From assembly GCA_024277115.1 (NCBI GenBank), contig JAJRVW010000081.1, positions 1 through 64,000 of the forward strand: DNA of 64,000 bases, in the 5' to 3' direction. The notes beneath the pieces are model-generated. The model saw only the letters and a list, made by a program, of their open reading frames with translations. It had not been told where the DNA came from and did not search any database. The stretch comes from Calditrichota bacterium (GTDB lineage: Bacteria > Calditrichota > Calditrichia > Calditrichales > J004). Below are positions 10,361-21,886 of this stretch, in pieces; within the stretch, counting starts at the first letter, position 1; each line of letters opens with the position of its first letter. Position numbers and translations under genes: made by a program.

Positions 10361-11752
10361 ATGAAACATCAAAAAATGATTGTAAATATTGACCTGCTTA
10401 AGAAATATGATAAAGCAGGCCCGCGCTATACCAGCTATCCAACAGCACCCTATTTTCATGATGGCGTTGGCCCGCAAACATACCTCGATCACCTAAAAAA
10501 AGATGGCCTGGCCAATCCACAACAGGATATATCACTTTACTTCCACCTACCCTTTTGCGATACTCTCTGTTATTTTTGTGGTTGTAATATGATGGTAACC
10601 CGTAATCAGCAAAAGATTGAAGAGTATATCGAATACCTGGATAAAGAAATGGCCTTACTACAGCCACACCTCAATCCACACCGAAAAATAAAACAACTTC
10701 ACTGGGGCGGAGGTACGCCTACACATCTTTCCCCGGATCAAATCCGGCGGCTGGGAGAAGCGATCCATAAATGGTTTCCATTTGATGCCAATGCAGAAGT
10801 GAGTGTAGAGTTGGATCCGCGTGAATTAACCCGCGAACACATGGTCGCTTTAAAAGAGATCGGCTTTAACCGGTGTAGCATGGGTGTGCAAGATTTTGAC
10901 GAAAAGGTACAGAAAGCTGTTAACCGCCTCCAACCCGAATCGGTTACGGTACAAACACTTCACTGGGCCAGAGAGCTTGGGTTTATGAGTATTAACCTCG
11001 ATTTAATGTACGGCTTGCCATTTCAAAAAGCGGATTCTTATGAGCAGACCATTGACCGTATTTTGGCCCTCAATCCAGACCGGCTCGCCGTATTTAATTA
11101 TGCCCACCTGCCACAATTGATAAAACACCAGCAATTAATAAAAGATGCATGGCTTCCTACACCAGAAGAAAAACTGCAACTACTTAAACTGAGTATAGAA
11201 AAGCTGACAGGCGCCGGGATGGTTTATATTGGCATGGATCATTTTGCACAACCACAGGATGAACTAACTATAGCCTTGGAAAATGGCTCTCTTTACCGAA
11301 ATTTCCAGGGCTATTCTACCCATGCAGGGTTAAACCTCTTAGCAATTGGTATAACCGGCATCGGTATGCTCTCAGATTTATATGTACAAAATTTTAAAGA
11401 TTTAGAGACATACTACCAAGCCATCGATAATGGTAAATTACCCATTAAACATGGAGTAAAGTTAAATACAGACGACCAACTAAGGCGCGAAGTAATAACC
11501 GAGTTGATGTGTAATTTTAGCTTACAGAAAAAAACATTTGAGCAAAAGTATAATATTCAATTTGACCGTTATTTTGCACAAGCCCTAAAAAACCTGGAAT
11601 CCTTTGAGGCTGACAACTTGATTCGGCTAAACGATGAAACTCTGGATATAACCGAAGAGGGCCGATTATTAATACGTAATATCGTGATGAATTTTGATGC
11701 TTACCTACAAAAAAAAGAGGCGGGGCAACCTCAGTTTTCACGAACAGTTTAA
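10361..11752 (+). CDS. hemN: Oxygen-independent coproporphyrinogen III oxidase (radical SAM)
   Basis: GPRYTSYPTAPYF, FHLPFCDTLCYFCGCN (CxxxCxxC), HWGGGTPTHL. Confidence 0.96.
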   Translation: MKHQKMIVNIDLLKKYDKAGPRYTSYPTAPYFHDGVGPQTYLDHLKKDGLANPQQDISLYFHLPFCDTLCYFCGCNMMVTRNQQKIEEYIEYLDKEMALLQPHLNPHRKIKQLHWGGGTPTHLSPDQIRRLGEAIHKWFPFDANAEVSVELDPRELTREHMVALKEIGFNRCSMGVQDFDEKVQKAVNRLQPESVTVQTLHWARELGFMSINLDLMYGLPFQKADSYEQTIDRILALNPDRLAVFNYAHLPQLIKHQQLIKDAWLPTPEEKLQLLKLSIEKLTGAGMVYIGMDHFAQPQDELTIALENGSLYRNFQGYSTHAGLNLLAIGITGIGMLSDLYVQNFKDLETYYQAIDNGKLPIKHGVKLNTDDQLRREVITELMCNFSLQKKTFEQKYNIQFDRYFAQALKNLESFEADNLIRLNDETLDITEEGRLLIRNIVMNFDAYLQKKEAGQPQFSRTV

Positions 11753-11764
11753 CATATACAAAGG

Positions 11765-12781
11765 TTGATGCTCAAGGCTTTATCAGCAGCACAAAAGAAC
11801 ATGCGAACAGCGATTATTATTGCAAATATGGGCGGCCCGGAATCACTGGATTCCGTAGAACCTTATCTGAAAAACATATTTAACGATCCGGCGATTATCA
11901 GCATTCCGCTTCCAGCCAGTTGGCGCAATAAACTTGCTACTTTCATCGCCCGTAAGCGCCAGGAAGAGAGTAAGCAAATATATCGTAAAATTGGTGGCAA
12001 AACACCGCTCACCGATATCACAAAACTTCAGGCAAAATCGCTTGAGACAGCTTTAAATACTAATTCTGAAGTGAATTTTAATGTTTTCCCGGCTATGCGT
12101 TATTGGCACCCTTTTATAGAGGATGTCTGGAACAAAATAGGCCAACAGAGCTTTGATCATATTATTTTTATTTCGCTATACCCCTTCTACTCTTTGGCAA
12201 CCTCCGGTTCTCTTTTTGAGCTTTTAAAACGCATAAAAAAGGAGAGTCAAAGCAACACCACCGCTTCGCTGAGCTGCATTGACCGTTTTGGTAACCACCC
12301 ATTATTTGTAAAGGCCATCGCCTCACAAATCCAAAAGGCCCTTGAACAACACCCAGATTATAAAGATGTGTTACTTAGCGCGCATAGTATACCCATGCGC
12401 AGTATTAATAAAGGTGACCCCTATTTTAGGGAAATCGAAGAAACGGTATCATCCATACATAAACATATTGGCGGAGATACCCGGTTTCATTTAGCATTTC
12501 AAAGTAAAGTTGGGCCCGTTAAATGGCTTGGGCCATCAACACCCGATAAGATTGTTGAGTTGGCAAACTCCGGTGTAAAAAATTTACTGGCCTATCCTTT
12601 GGGTTTTGTGGCAGACAATTCTGAAACAGTTTACGAGATTGGCATGCTGTACAAAGATTTAGCGTATAAAAATGGGATTAAGGGATTTATCCGGATTGAA
12701 AGCCTGAACAGCCATCCGCTTTTTATTGAAATGCTGAAAAGGTTAGTTCTCGATAATCTTAAAACAAAAAAGAAGAATTGA
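11765..12781 (+). CDS. hemH: Ferrochelatase
   Basis: IANMGGPESLDSVEPYLKNIFND, VLLSAHSIPMRSINKGDPY, LAFQSKVGPVKWLGPST, true start probably the internal Met before RTAIIIANMGGP. Confidence 0.95.
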   Translation: MMLKALSAAQKNMRTAIIIANMGGPESLDSVEPYLKNIFNDPAIISIPLPASWRNKLATFIARKRQEESKQIYRKIGGKTPLTDITKLQAKSLETALNTNSEVNFNVFPAMRYWHPFIEDVWNKIGQQSFDHIIFISLYPFYSLATSGSLFELLKRIKKESQSNTTASLSCIDRFGNHPLFVKAIASQIQKALEQHPDYKDVLLSAHSIPMRSINKGDPYFREIEETVSSIHKHIGGDTRFHLAFQSKVGPVKWLGPSTPDKIVELANSGVKNLLAYPLGFVADNSETVYEIGMLYKDLAYKNGIKGFIRIESLNSHPLFIEMLKRLVLDNLKTKKKN

Positions 12782-12782
12782 A

Positions 12783-14159
12783 ATGGTCAAAAACAAAAAA
12801 ATAGCAATTATTGGTGCTGGGATTTCTGGCTTAAGCTGTGCGTACTGGTTGAATAAACAAGGCGCACAGGTAACCGTTTATGAAAAAAACACACGCCCTG
12901 GTGGGTCAATAATTACTAAAAAAATAGATGGCTACCTCGTCGACCTCGGTCCAAACAGCACATTGGAAACATCACAAGTGTTAAGCGCTTTGATCAATGA
13001 AATTGGCCTCAAGAACGAGAAAATTTACGCAAACGAAGTGGCAAGTAATCGATATGTACTAAAAAACAATACATTGCACGCCATCCCAATGTCAGCACAA
13101 TTATTTCTTAAAACAAAGTTGTTTTCAGTAAAAGCCAAATTGCGCCTTCTAAAAGAACCCTTTATTAAACCTACCGATGGGCAGGATATTTCCCTTGCCG
13201 ATTTTGTCCGTTATCGTCTGGGAAATGAATTTTTAGACTATGCAATTAACCCCTTTGTTGCCGGTGTTTACGCTGGCGACCCAAAAACATTAAGCACCGA
13301 AGCAGCCTTTCCAAAGCTTTATAACCTTGAACAAAAATACGGCAGTTTTATCAAAGGGGCTATCAAAGGGGCAAGAGAGCGAAAAAAAAGAAATGAAGTG
13401 GCAAAAGACAGGGCCAAGCTGTTTGCATTTAAAAACGGGATGCAATGTTTTACAGACAGGCTAAGCGAACTATTAAAGGACAAGGTACAGACCAACTCAA
13501 CCATCAGTTCACTCAAAAAAACAGGAAATAGTTATACGCTTTTAGTAGAAAAAGAAGGGCAGAAAGAAAAGGTATCATTCGATCGCATCGTACTATGCAC
13601 GCCTGCCTGGGCACTTAAAGATTTGCTGGAAGAACTTGCACCAGAGCAGGCAGCAAAATTGCAGCACATCCGATACCCGGCAGTAAATGTTGTGTTTACG
13701 GGCTTCCACAAAAAAGACATAAAGCGCAAACTGGATGGCTTTGGCTTTTTAGTCCCGGAAGTTGAACAAAAAAAGATATTAGGATCTATCTGGAGTTCAA
13801 CGATTTTCCCAGGAAGGGCCCCTAAAGATTACGTCGCTTTTACAACCTTTGTAGGAGGAACACGTAATCCGGAAATTGCCGGGTTAGATGACACGGCCCT
13901 GTTAAAATTAGTACAGGACGATATTAATACCATTGTCGGGTTACGGGGCCAACCGTCCTTTACACGCATTAAACGATGGGAAAAAGCAATCCCGCAATAC
14001 ACAATGGGCTATCAAAAATATCAGAAAATGTTTTCACTGTTGGAAGAGCAAATCCCCGGTCTGTACTTTGCAGGTAATTTCCGCAGGGGAATCAGTGTTG
14101 GTGACAGTGTTTTATGTGCCCATGAAACCGTCGAAAAAATGAATGAGAGCATAGAATAA
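12783..14159 (+). CDS. hemY: Protoporphyrinogen oxidase (FAD-dependent, HemY type)
   Basis: [66 protein letters not shown]. Confidence 0.92.
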   Translation: MVKNKKIAIIGAGISGLSCAYWLNKQGAQVTVYEKNTRPGGSIITKKIDGYLVDLGPNSTLETSQVLSALINEIGLKNEKIYANEVASNRYVLKNNTLHAIPMSAQLFLKTKLFSVKAKLRLLKEPFIKPTDGQDISLADFVRYRLGNEFLDYAINPFVAGVYAGDPKTLSTEAAFPKLYNLEQKYGSFIKGAIKGARERKKRNEVAKDRAKLFAFKNGMQCFTDRLSELLKDKVQTNSTISSLKKTGNSYTLLVEKEGQKEKVSFDRIVLCTPAWALKDLLEELAPEQAAKLQHIRYPAVNVVFTGFHKKDIKRKLDGFGFLVPEVEQKKILGSIWSSTIFPGRAPKDYVAFTTFVGGTRNPEIAGLDDTALLKLVQDDINTIVGLRGQPSFTRIKRWEKAIPQYTMGYQKYQKMFSLLEEQIPGLYFAGNFRRGISVGDSVLCAHETVEKMNESIE

Positions 14160-14191
14160 AAAAATTATCCATATTAAACAGAGAGGTCGGC

Positions 14192-15166
14192 ATGTTTACA
14201 CCATATTATCGCCCACGAAGACTTAGACACAACGAAAATATCCGTCGGATGGTACGCGAAACACAACTATCAGCAAACGATTTTATCCTTCCCTTATTTG
14301 TAGTAGAAGGCAATAATATTAACAACCCGATCAGTTCCATGCCCGGGCACAGTCAACTTTCGATAGACCTATTGATAAAAGAGGTCAAAGAAGTACAGAT
14401 GCTGGGTATCCCGGCAGTGATCCTGTTCGGTATCCCCAACGAAAAAGATGCCGTAGGCAGCGACGCCACCAACAATGATGGTATTGTTCAAAGAGCCATA
14501 AAAGCAATAAAAGATGCAGTACCCGAGATGTATGTAATAACAGATGTTTGTTTTTGTGAATATACCAATCATGGACACTGCGGTGCTATTGCCAACGGTA
14601 CTGTGGATAATGATGCAACACTGGAGATGTTAGGCCAACAGGTTTTGACCCATGCACGCGCCGGGGCTGATATGGTAGCGCCCTCGGGTATGATGGATGG
14701 TATGGTTGCAGCTATCCGTGAGACATTGGATAGCGAAAACTACCTCGATATTCCTATTATGAGCTATGCCGCAAAATATTCATCCGCTTTTTACGGCCCC
14801 TTTAGGGAAGCAGCCGAATCCACACCTCAATTTGGTGATCGCCGGGCATACCAGATGGATCCCGGTAACGCGCGTGAAGCATTGCTGGAAGTAAGTTTGG
14901 ATGTTGAAGAAGGCGCTGATATTATTATGGTTAAACCTGCAATGCCTTATTTAGATATAATTTCCAAGGTACGCCAACAGATTGATTTACCGATTGCAGC
15001 TTATAATGTTAGTGGGGAGTTTTCCATGGTAAAAGCCGCTGCACAATTGGGCTGGATAGACGAACAGAAAGTTGCCTTGGAAATGCTAACCTCTATCAAG
15101 CGGGCCGGGGCAGATATTATTTTAACCTATTTTGCCAAAGACGCTGCCCGTTGGCTGGCCAAATAA
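14192..15166 (+). CDS. hemB: Delta-aminolevulinic acid dehydratase
   Basis: [60 protein letters not shown]. Confidence 0.97.
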   Translation: MFTPYYRPRRLRHNENIRRMVRETQLSANDFILPLFVVEGNNINNPISSMPGHSQLSIDLLIKEVKEVQMLGIPAVILFGIPNEKDAVGSDATNNDGIVQRAIKAIKDAVPEMYVITDVCFCEYTNHGHCGAIANGTVDNDATLEMLGQQVLTHARAGADMVAPSGMMDGMVAAIRETLDSENYLDIPIMSYAAKYSSAFYGPFREAAESTPQFGDRRAYQMDPGNAREALLEVSLDVEEGADIIMVKPAMPYLDIISKVRQQIDLPIAAYNVSGEFSMVKAAAQLGWIDEQKVALEMLTSIKRAGADIILTYFAKDAARWLAK

Positions 15167-15242
15167 TTAAAAAAAAGTCCTTGCAAAACCAGAGGAAAAG
15201 CAAGGTTAACATATACTTATAGTAAACGAAAGTTGAAAACAA

Positions 15243-16526
15243 ATGGCATCAAATAAAAAACTTTTCCAACGTGCCCAAAAAGTGATTCCGGGTGGCGTTA
15301 ATTCACCTGTGCGCGCATTTAAATCCGTTAATCTCGATCCATTGTTTATATCCTCGGCCAAGGGATGCACAATACAGGACGTAGAAGGCAATACGTTTAT
15401 CGATTTTGTAGGATCTTGGGGACCCATGATTGTAGGCCATGCCAATGAAGAAGTTTTAGAGGCCATCCGCGAAACAGCAAGCCGGGGCACTAGCTTTGGA
15501 GCTCCAACAGCTATCGAAATTGATCTCGCGGAAAAAATAATCGCCATGGTCCCATCCGTCGAAATGGTCCGGATGGTCAATTCCGGTACAGAAGCAACCA
15601 TGAGCGCAATCCGCCTGGCACGTGGTTTTACCCAGCGTGAGCATATTATCAAGTTTGAAGGCTGTTATCATGGCCATGGCGATAGCTTTTTAATTAAAGC
15701 AGGTTCTGGCGCCCTCACAATGGGAGAGCCAGACAGCCTGGGTGTTCCGCGTAGCGTTGCCCAAAATACACTTACCGCCCGGTTTAACGATATAAGCTCT
15801 GTACAAGCCCTCTTTGAGCATAACGTGGGCCAGGTTGCAGCGGTAATCGTAGAGCCAATCGCCGGTAATATGGGCGTTGTACCACCGGCAGATGGATTTT
15901 TAAAGGGATTACGCGATTTATGTACACAGCACGGCAGTCTGCTTATTTTTGATGAAGTAATGACCGGCTTCCGCGTTCATCCAGGCTGTGCCCAGACCCT
16001 GTATGGTGTGATGCCTGATTTGACGACAATGGGCAAGGTTATTGGTGGTGGATTGCCAGCTGCCGCCTATGGTGGCAAAAAAGAAATCATGGCGCATGTG
16101 GCGCCTACAGGCCAGGTTTACCAGGCAGGCACACTTTCCGGAAACCCACTGGCTGTAGCAGCAGGACTGAAAACATTAGAGATAATTTCACGCCCGGGCT
16201 TCTTCGAGTCACTCAATCAAAAAGCGGTAACTTTTTTTGAAAACGCCAACACCTATCTTAAGGAAAAACAGTTGCCATTAAGCCTTAACTATGTAAACTC
16301 CATGGGGTGCCTCTTTTTTAAACAAGGCGGGGTTAAAAACTTTAAAGAAGCTTTTTTATCCGATACAAAACGTTTTGCACGCTATTTTGAAGAAATGTTA
16401 TTACAGGGCATCTATCTGGCTCCTTCTCAATTTGAAGCAGCTTTTATTTCGTCCGCCCATACTCAGGACGATCTGGACATAGCTTTCGATAAAATGAAAA
16501 AAGCGCTCGAAAAGATACTTCGGTGA
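15243..16526 (+). CDS. hemL: Glutamate-1-semialdehyde 2,1-aminomutase
   Basis: PGGVNSPVRAFKSV, MVNSGTEATMSAIRLARG, IFDEVMTGFRV, TMGKVIGGGLPAAAYGG. Confidence 0.97.
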   Translation: MASNKKLFQRAQKVIPGGVNSPVRAFKSVNLDPLFISSAKGCTIQDVEGNTFIDFVGSWGPMIVGHANEEVLEAIRETASRGTSFGAPTAIEIDLAEKIIAMVPSVEMVRMVNSGTEATMSAIRLARGFTQREHIIKFEGCYHGHGDSFLIKAGSGALTMGEPDSLGVPRSVAQNTLTARFNDISSVQALFEHNVGQVAAVIVEPIAGNMGVVPPADGFLKGLRDLCTQHGSLLIFDEVMTGFRVHPGCAQTLYGVMPDLTTMGKVIGGGLPAAAYGGKKEIMAHVAPTGQVYQAGTLSGNPLAVAAGLKTLEIISRPGFFESLNQKAVTFFENANTYLKEKQLPLSLNYVNSMGCLFFKQGGVKNFKEAFLSDTKRFARYFEEMLLQGIYLAPSQFEAAFISSAHTQDDLDIAFDKMKKALEKILR

Positions 16527-16593
16527 GCGCCAAAATAATTTTGCAAAACAAAAGTGCAACCCTATCTTGAAGTTATGAAGATTTGGAGTCGTG

Positions 16594-17895
16594 TTAAGAC
16601 AATAAATACGCTCGAAAATCTTCATACTTTCGAGAAATCCGCTTACTAGTTTTTTCCCTGCCCATAAATGCCTGCAAGCGTTTTGGGATTGCAATATTCC
16701 CGCCAATTACCTGATCCACCACATCTTTAAATTTGGCCGGGTGCGCCGTTTCAAAAACGATTCCCGCAAGATTCTCCCGTTGGCTGCCCAAATATTTTTG
16801 CAATCCCAAATAGCCCACCGCACCGTGTGGATCAAGCAAGTAACCTGTCGAATCATGGATATCTTTAATAATCTCCCGAGTTTTATCATCCGAAAACGAG
16901 TAAGAAGAAATTTCTTTTTTGATTGCTTCAACGTCATAATCAAACAAATCGAAAATACGTCCCAGATTGCTCGGGTTGCCCACATCCATCGCGTTGGAAA
17001 TTGTTTTAACCGAAGGCTCGGGTTTAAATTTTCCGTTTGTAAGATATTTTGGAAAAGTATCATTGGCATTTACCGCCGCCACAAAATGATCGATTGGAAG
17101 TCCCATCTTTTTTGCAAATAATCCGGCCGTTAAATTGCCAAAATTTCCGCTTGGCACAGAAAAGACAAGCGGTTTATCCGTAATTTTTTGCGCCTGGGCC
17201 AGCGCGTAAAAATAATAAAATGATTGCGGAATAAATCGGGCCACATTTATAGAATTGGCCGAGGAGAGCAAAACCTTTTTATTTAAATCCCGATCAAGAA
17301 AAGCTGTTTTCACCAACTGCTGGCAATCATCAAAAGTACCGTCCACCTCTAGCGTAGAAATGTTTTTATCCAACGTGGCAATTTGTTGCTCCTGTATTGT
17401 GCTCACCTTGCCCGACGGGTACAAAATGGTGACATGAATACCTTCCACATCATAAAAGCCCTGAGCAACCGCGCTGCCTGTATCACCGGATGTGGCCACC
17501 AAAATATGTACCGTCTTATCCTGTTTACTGATAAGTTTGCTCATTAAGCGCGACATGAAACGTGCGCCAAAATCCTTAAAAGCCATCGTAGTGCCATGAA
17601 ATAATTCCAGGCTAAATACATTATCATGGATTTGTTTAAGAGGGGCATCAAAATTTATGGCATCTTCAACGATCCATCTTAAATCAACAGGATCGAGGTC
17701 ATCCCCAAAAAAAGCATTGGCTACTTCAAGAGCCATTTCCTGCAAAGAAAGAGAACCAAGCTGATCAAAGAATTTTTGTGATAAACAAGGTATTTGCTGC
17801 GGCATGTACAGGCCATTATCCGGTGGAAGGCCTTTAAGCACGGCCTCTTTTAATGAGACCAAATGGTTTTTATTTTTTGTACTGTAAAATTTCAT
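16594..17895 (-). CDS. thrC: Threonine synthase
   Basis: FHGTTMAFKDFGARF, VATSGDTGSAVAQGF, VPSGNFGNLTAGL. Confidence 0.95.
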   Translation of the reverse strand: MKFYSTKNKNHLVSLKEAVLKGLPPDNGLYMPQQIPCLSQKFFDQLGSLSLQEMALEVANAFFGDDLDPVDLRWIVEDAINFDAPLKQIHDNVFSLELFHGTTMAFKDFGARFMSRLMSKLISKQDKTVHILVATSGDTGSAVAQGFYDVEGIHVTILYPSGKVSTIQEQQIATLDKNISTLEVDGTFDDCQQLVKTAFLDRDLNKKVLLSSANSINVARFIPQSFYYFYALAQAQKITDKPLVFSVPSGNFGNLTAGLFAKKMGLPIDHFVAAVNANDTFPKYLTNGKFKPEPSVKTISNAMDVGNPSNLGRIFDLFDYDVEAIKKEISSYSFSDDKTREIIKDIHDSTGYLLDPHGAVGYLGLQKYLGSQRENLAGIVFETAHPAKFKDVVDQVIGGNIAIPKRLQAFMGREKTSKRISRKYEDFRAYLLS

Positions 17896-18056
17896 TTTTA
17901 CCTTTTTATTGCACCTTTTCAGGGTTAATAATTTTTGTTCATTTTTATTCTACAATCCCCCGATGCTCGGGATTTACAACCGAAGGGATGAAAAGATTAA
18001 AGAATTTCAACATTGAGAAACTTTTCAACCCAAAAAGGGTGTGACTCAATTCGAAA

Positions 18057-18995
18057 TTAAACAATCTCCGCGCCGTTTTTGCGTATCTTTCCATAATAAA
18101 CCGTGCAAGCAATTTCATCGTCATCATAAATTGATTTCATTTTTTCCGATACTTTTTTTGCCTTGTCAAACGAATCACAAAAAGCAAAAATAGACGGCCC
18201 GCTACCCGAAATATTGCAGGCCAATGCGCCACTTTTAATTGCTGATTTTTTTACTTGATCGTAATGCGGGATACTTTTTGATCGCACCGGCTCGGCCACA
18301 AAATCCTGTAAGGAATTGCTTAACATTTCCAAATTATTTGTATGCAAAGCATGAACCGTGGCTGCCGTATTGGCCCAATGTTTTATTGCCGTTTTTAAAG
18401 GAATATTTCCCGGCAATGCCTGGCGCGATTCGCTCGTATTTATTTCAACTTGAGGGTGCACAACCGCATAATAAAGACCCGTTGGAACAGGAAGGTTTAA
18501 TACATCAGCCGGCTCCAAGTATCTAACCAAAACGAATCCGCCCAGCAAACTTGGCGCTGCATTATCGGCATGCGCGGTTCCTCCGATGGATGTTTCCGAC
18601 TCAATTACAAACGGCAGAAGCTCCATTGATTTTAATGGTTTTTCCAAAAGAAAATTGACTGCCGTTACAGCCGCAGCTGCACTTGCCGCACTCGACCCCA
18701 ACCCGCTGGCAAAAGGCATTTTATTTTCAATCTCTAAAATAACGCCAGCCCTTGAACCGATCTTGTTTAGAAAAGCCTGAACGGCAATCCCGGCTGTATT
18801 TTTATTTACATCCAAAGGCAAGCGGCCATCATCGCCACTAATTTTTAAAATTTTTACACCAGAGAAGCTCATATCAATTGTGGCCTTCACCACATCACCG
18901 GGGCCATCGATGGCAAAACCAAAGGTATCAAAACCGCAGGCAATATTGGAGACCGTTGCCGGGGCAAAAACGGATATTGTTTTATTCATTTTCAA
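18057..18995 (-). CDS. thrB: Homoserine kinase
   Basis: ATVSNIACGFDTFGFAI, MPFASGLGSSAASAAAAV, SGSGPSIFAF. Confidence 0.94.
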   Translation of the reverse strand: MKMNKTISVFAPATVSNIACGFDTFGFAIDGPGDVVKATIDMSFSGVKILKISGDDGRLPLDVNKNTAGIAVQAFLNKIGSRAGVILEIENKMPFASGLGSSAASAAAAVTAVNFLLEKPLKSMELLPFVIESETSIGGTAHADNAAPSLLGGFVLVRYLEPADVLNLPVPTGLYYAVVHPQVEINTSESRQALPGNIPLKTAIKHWANTAATVHALHTNNLEMLSNSLQDFVAEPVRSKSIPHYDQVKKSAIKSGALACNISGSGPSIFAFCDSFDKAKKVSEKMKSIYDDDEIACTVYYGKIRKNGAEIV

Positions 18996-19254
18996 TTATT
19001 CTCTTAATAAATCGATCTTTAGATTATGCTAAAAGCAAATATTGACAGGCTGTAAGCACATTTATCTTTTTACCTAAATTCTCCATGTATAAAAAAAGAT
19101 ACTTACAGGATGACAATCTGACAACTTTTCCAAATACCAAAACCAGGTATCACACTATTACACGATGCACCCATAGAGGAATGGGATTCTTCGCCTTGTT
19201 ACATTTCACTGAGAGCGGCTGAAGCCGAAAGTAGACCAAGAAGTTTGTAAATTA

Positions 19255-21681
19255 TCACTCACATTTTAAAATATCGGCAAGTACGCCCGCAGCGGTTACC
19301 TCAGCGCCGGCACCCGGACCACGCACAACAAGCGGTGTTTTATTATAGCGTTTCGTGGTAAAAGCCACAATATTATCCGTACCATCCAACCCATAAAAAG
19401 GATGCTGGGAATCAACAGCCTGCAAACCAACATGAAGTCCGTTTTTCTCAAATGACGCGATGTAGCTCAATCTTTTTCCTTGATTAGTGGCATCGTTATA
19501 CAAGTCAGAAAAATAGTCCTTATTTTTTTTGAGGGCGAGAAAAAAGGCATCCACCGATTTTGCTTTTTCGCACGCTTCAGGCAAAAAGGATTTCAATTTT
19601 ATATCCGATAATTCCAGTTGGGCGCCGCACTCCCTGGCCAAAATCAATATCTTACGCGCCACATCCATCCCTCCCAAATCAATACGCGGATCGGGCTCAA
19701 GATAGCCAAGCTTTCCCGCTTCTTCCACAAGGTCGCTAAATTGCATATCTGCTTTAAACGTATTAAACAAATAGCTCAGCGAACCGGACAACACACCTTC
19801 AATTTTTGTGATTGTATCGCCAGAGCGGAGAAGCATTTTTAGGGTTTCGATGATCGGCAAACCTGCCCCGACATTGGTCTCATAATTAAACTGCATATCT
19901 TTGGGAGCGGATAATTCCTGTAGTTGAACATATTTTTTATATGATTGCGTATTGGCAATTTTATTGGCCGTAACAATCGATGTGCCCTTGGATAATATTT
20001 CCGCGTACCTTTCCGAGATACTTTCGCTGGCCGTGCAATCAACAAATATTTCAGCGCTATTTTTATCGGCATCCATCAAATCAAAAAGTGACTGTTCTTT
20101 TAATTTCTTTGCCTTTTCCTTAAATACCTTCTGTACGTTTTTTAGATCAATGCCATCTTGTATGGCCAGGCATTTTGTGCTGTTGGCGATGGCACAAATT
20201 TTAATATCGGTATTTTCAAGGGCGCTAATTTGCTTCAACAATTCCGATCCTATCAATCCTAAGCCGGCCAAAAAAATATGGAGCCCGGCATCTTTTTTTG
20301 TTTCCGGATAAAAGGCATCATGGATCACATTTAATGCTTTTTTCTGATCCTTATTGTGCACAACCACAGAAATATTTAGCTCCGACGACCCCTGCGAAAT
20401 GGCCACAACATTTATATCTTCTTTGCCCAGCGCATTAAAAAGCTTTCCGGTAATTCCCGGTACACGGCACATATTGCGCCCAACAATCGCTAGTACGGAA
20501 AGATCGGATTCTGTGGCAATGGGGTTCATCTCCCGCGCTTTTATTTCGTGCCTAAACTCAGCCTCGATCGCTTTGCGGGCCGGCCTGGCAACCTCCGGAC
20601 GTACAGCCACACAAATAGAATGCTCTGAAGAGGCCTGTGTAATTAAAATTATATTTATCTCTTTTTGGGCAAGGGCCTGGAAAAGCCGCGCCGCTACACC
20701 GGGCACACCCACCATCCCACTGCCCTGGATAGTCAGCAAAGCAATCTGGTCAATGGCCGTTAAACCCGTAATGCCCGTTTCTTTATTATTGCCTTTTGCC
20801 GAAATCACTGTACCGGCAAAACCGGGATTAAATGTGTTTAAAATCCGGATTGGGATATCTTTTTCCAGCACCGGCTGAATGGTAGGCGGGTGCAGGACCT
20901 TTGCCCCAAAATGTGATAGCTCCATGGCTTCATCGTAAGTAAGCTGCTCCAGGGAAAAAGCGTTTCTCACGACCGATGGATTTGTGGTCATCACGCCATT
21001 TACATCGGTCCAGATTTGCAGTTCACTGGCATCGAGGGCTGCTGCAAACACGGCCGCAGTAAAATCTGAGCCGCCGCGGCCAAGGGTTGTGGTTACATCA
21101 TTTTTTGTTGAGGCTACAAACCCTGTAATAACTTGTACGGACTTTGTCGCATTAAAATAATCCGAAATTCTCTGGTTGGTTTGTTCAAATTTTATCCGTG
21201 CACAGCCAAATTGGTCATCGGTCAAGATCAGTTTTCGGGCATCACAAAACTCTGCATCTAAACCGGATTTTTGAAAAAATGAACTTATGATTGTTGCCGA
21301 TAGCCGTTCCCCGAAACTAAGGATTAAATCTTTAGAACGGACTGAACATTCCCGAAGCAAATAGGTGCCGTGTATAATTTCCGCTAACTCTAAAATAAGC
21401 GGCATGATCAATTCTTCGGTTTCCGGCGCTTTTTTTCCCATCAAATCGGCAATCATTTTTTTATGGCGCACACGGATATTTTCCAATTCATCCTGGTAGG
21501 ACGGATCGCGTACCTGGGCCAGTTCACTCAAATTCTGAAGTTGGTTGGTCACCCCGGAAAAAGCCGAAACAACAATTGCAATTTGGTCATCCGTTTTCTT
21601 TTGGGACGTCACAACATCCAACACTTTTTGGATACTCTCGGCGCTGCCAACCGAGGTACCGCCAAATTTTAAAACAAGCAT
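19255..21681 (-). CDS. thrA: Bifunctional aspartokinase/homoserine dehydrogenase
   Basis: MLVLKFGGTSVGSAESI (start moved inward from 21726), GRGGSDFTAAV, ACT repeats, homoserine dehydrogenase domain GLGLIGSELL...YETNVGAGLPIIETL. Confidence 0.96.
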   Translation of the reverse strand: MLVLKFGGTSVGSAESIQKVLDVVTSQKKTDDQIAIVVSAFSGVTNQLQNLSELAQVRDPSYQDELENIRVRHKKMIADLMGKKAPETEELIMPLILELAEIIHGTYLLRECSVRSKDLILSFGERLSATIISSFFQKSGLDAEFCDARKLILTDDQFGCARIKFEQTNQRISDYFNATKSVQVITGFVASTKNDVTTTLGRGGSDFTAAVFAAALDASELQIWTDVNGVMTTNPSVVRNAFSLEQLTYDEAMELSHFGAKVLHPPTIQPVLEKDIPIRILNTFNPGFAGTVISAKGNNKETGITGLTAIDQIALLTIQGSGMVGVPGVAARLFQALAQKEINIILITQASSEHSICVAVRPEVARPARKAIEAEFRHEIKAREMNPIATESDLSVLAIVGRNMCRVPGITGKLFNALGKEDINVVAISQGSSELNISVVVHNKDQKKALNVIHDAFYPETKKDAGLHIFLAGLGLIGSELLKQISALENTDIKICAIANSTKCLAIQDGIDLKNVQKVFKEKAKKLKEQSLFDLMDADKNSAEIFVDCTASESISERYAEILSKGTSIVTANKIANTQSYKKYVQLQELSAPKDMQFNYETNVGAGLPIIETLKMLLRSGDTITKIEGVLSGSLSYLFNTFKADMQFSDLVEEAGKLGYLEPDPRIDLGGMDVARKILILARECGAQLELSDIKLKSFLPEACEKAKSVDAFFLALKKNKDYFSDLYNDATNQGKRLSYIASFEKNGLHVGLQAVDSQHPFYGLDGTDNIVAFTTKRYNKTPLVVRGPGAGAEVTAAGVLADILKCE

Positions 21682-21886
21682 GGTTTTCTTTCTATATTCA
21701 TTTTGAATTACAATATTTTTTACCAAAAATTATGGCTTATTTAAGAAAAACCCAAAAAACTTAAATTAAGGATCCTTTTATTTAAAAAAATGCAGAAAAC
21801 CTTAATTAAGAGGTGGGACTGTTTAAGGTTTTAATATTCAAATTAATAATTTCATAAATATTACCATCAAACTATCCGCAACAAAT

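Noticed and set aside
20354-20878. 174-aa + strand ORF inside thrA
   Set aside because: Antisense to a well-conserved aspartokinase domain; no recognisable motifs.
21682-21886. Thr/Ile leader peptide upstream of thrA
   Set aside because: Short ORFs there show no Thr or Ile codon run; only an AT-rich hairpin (21799-21830) is visible.
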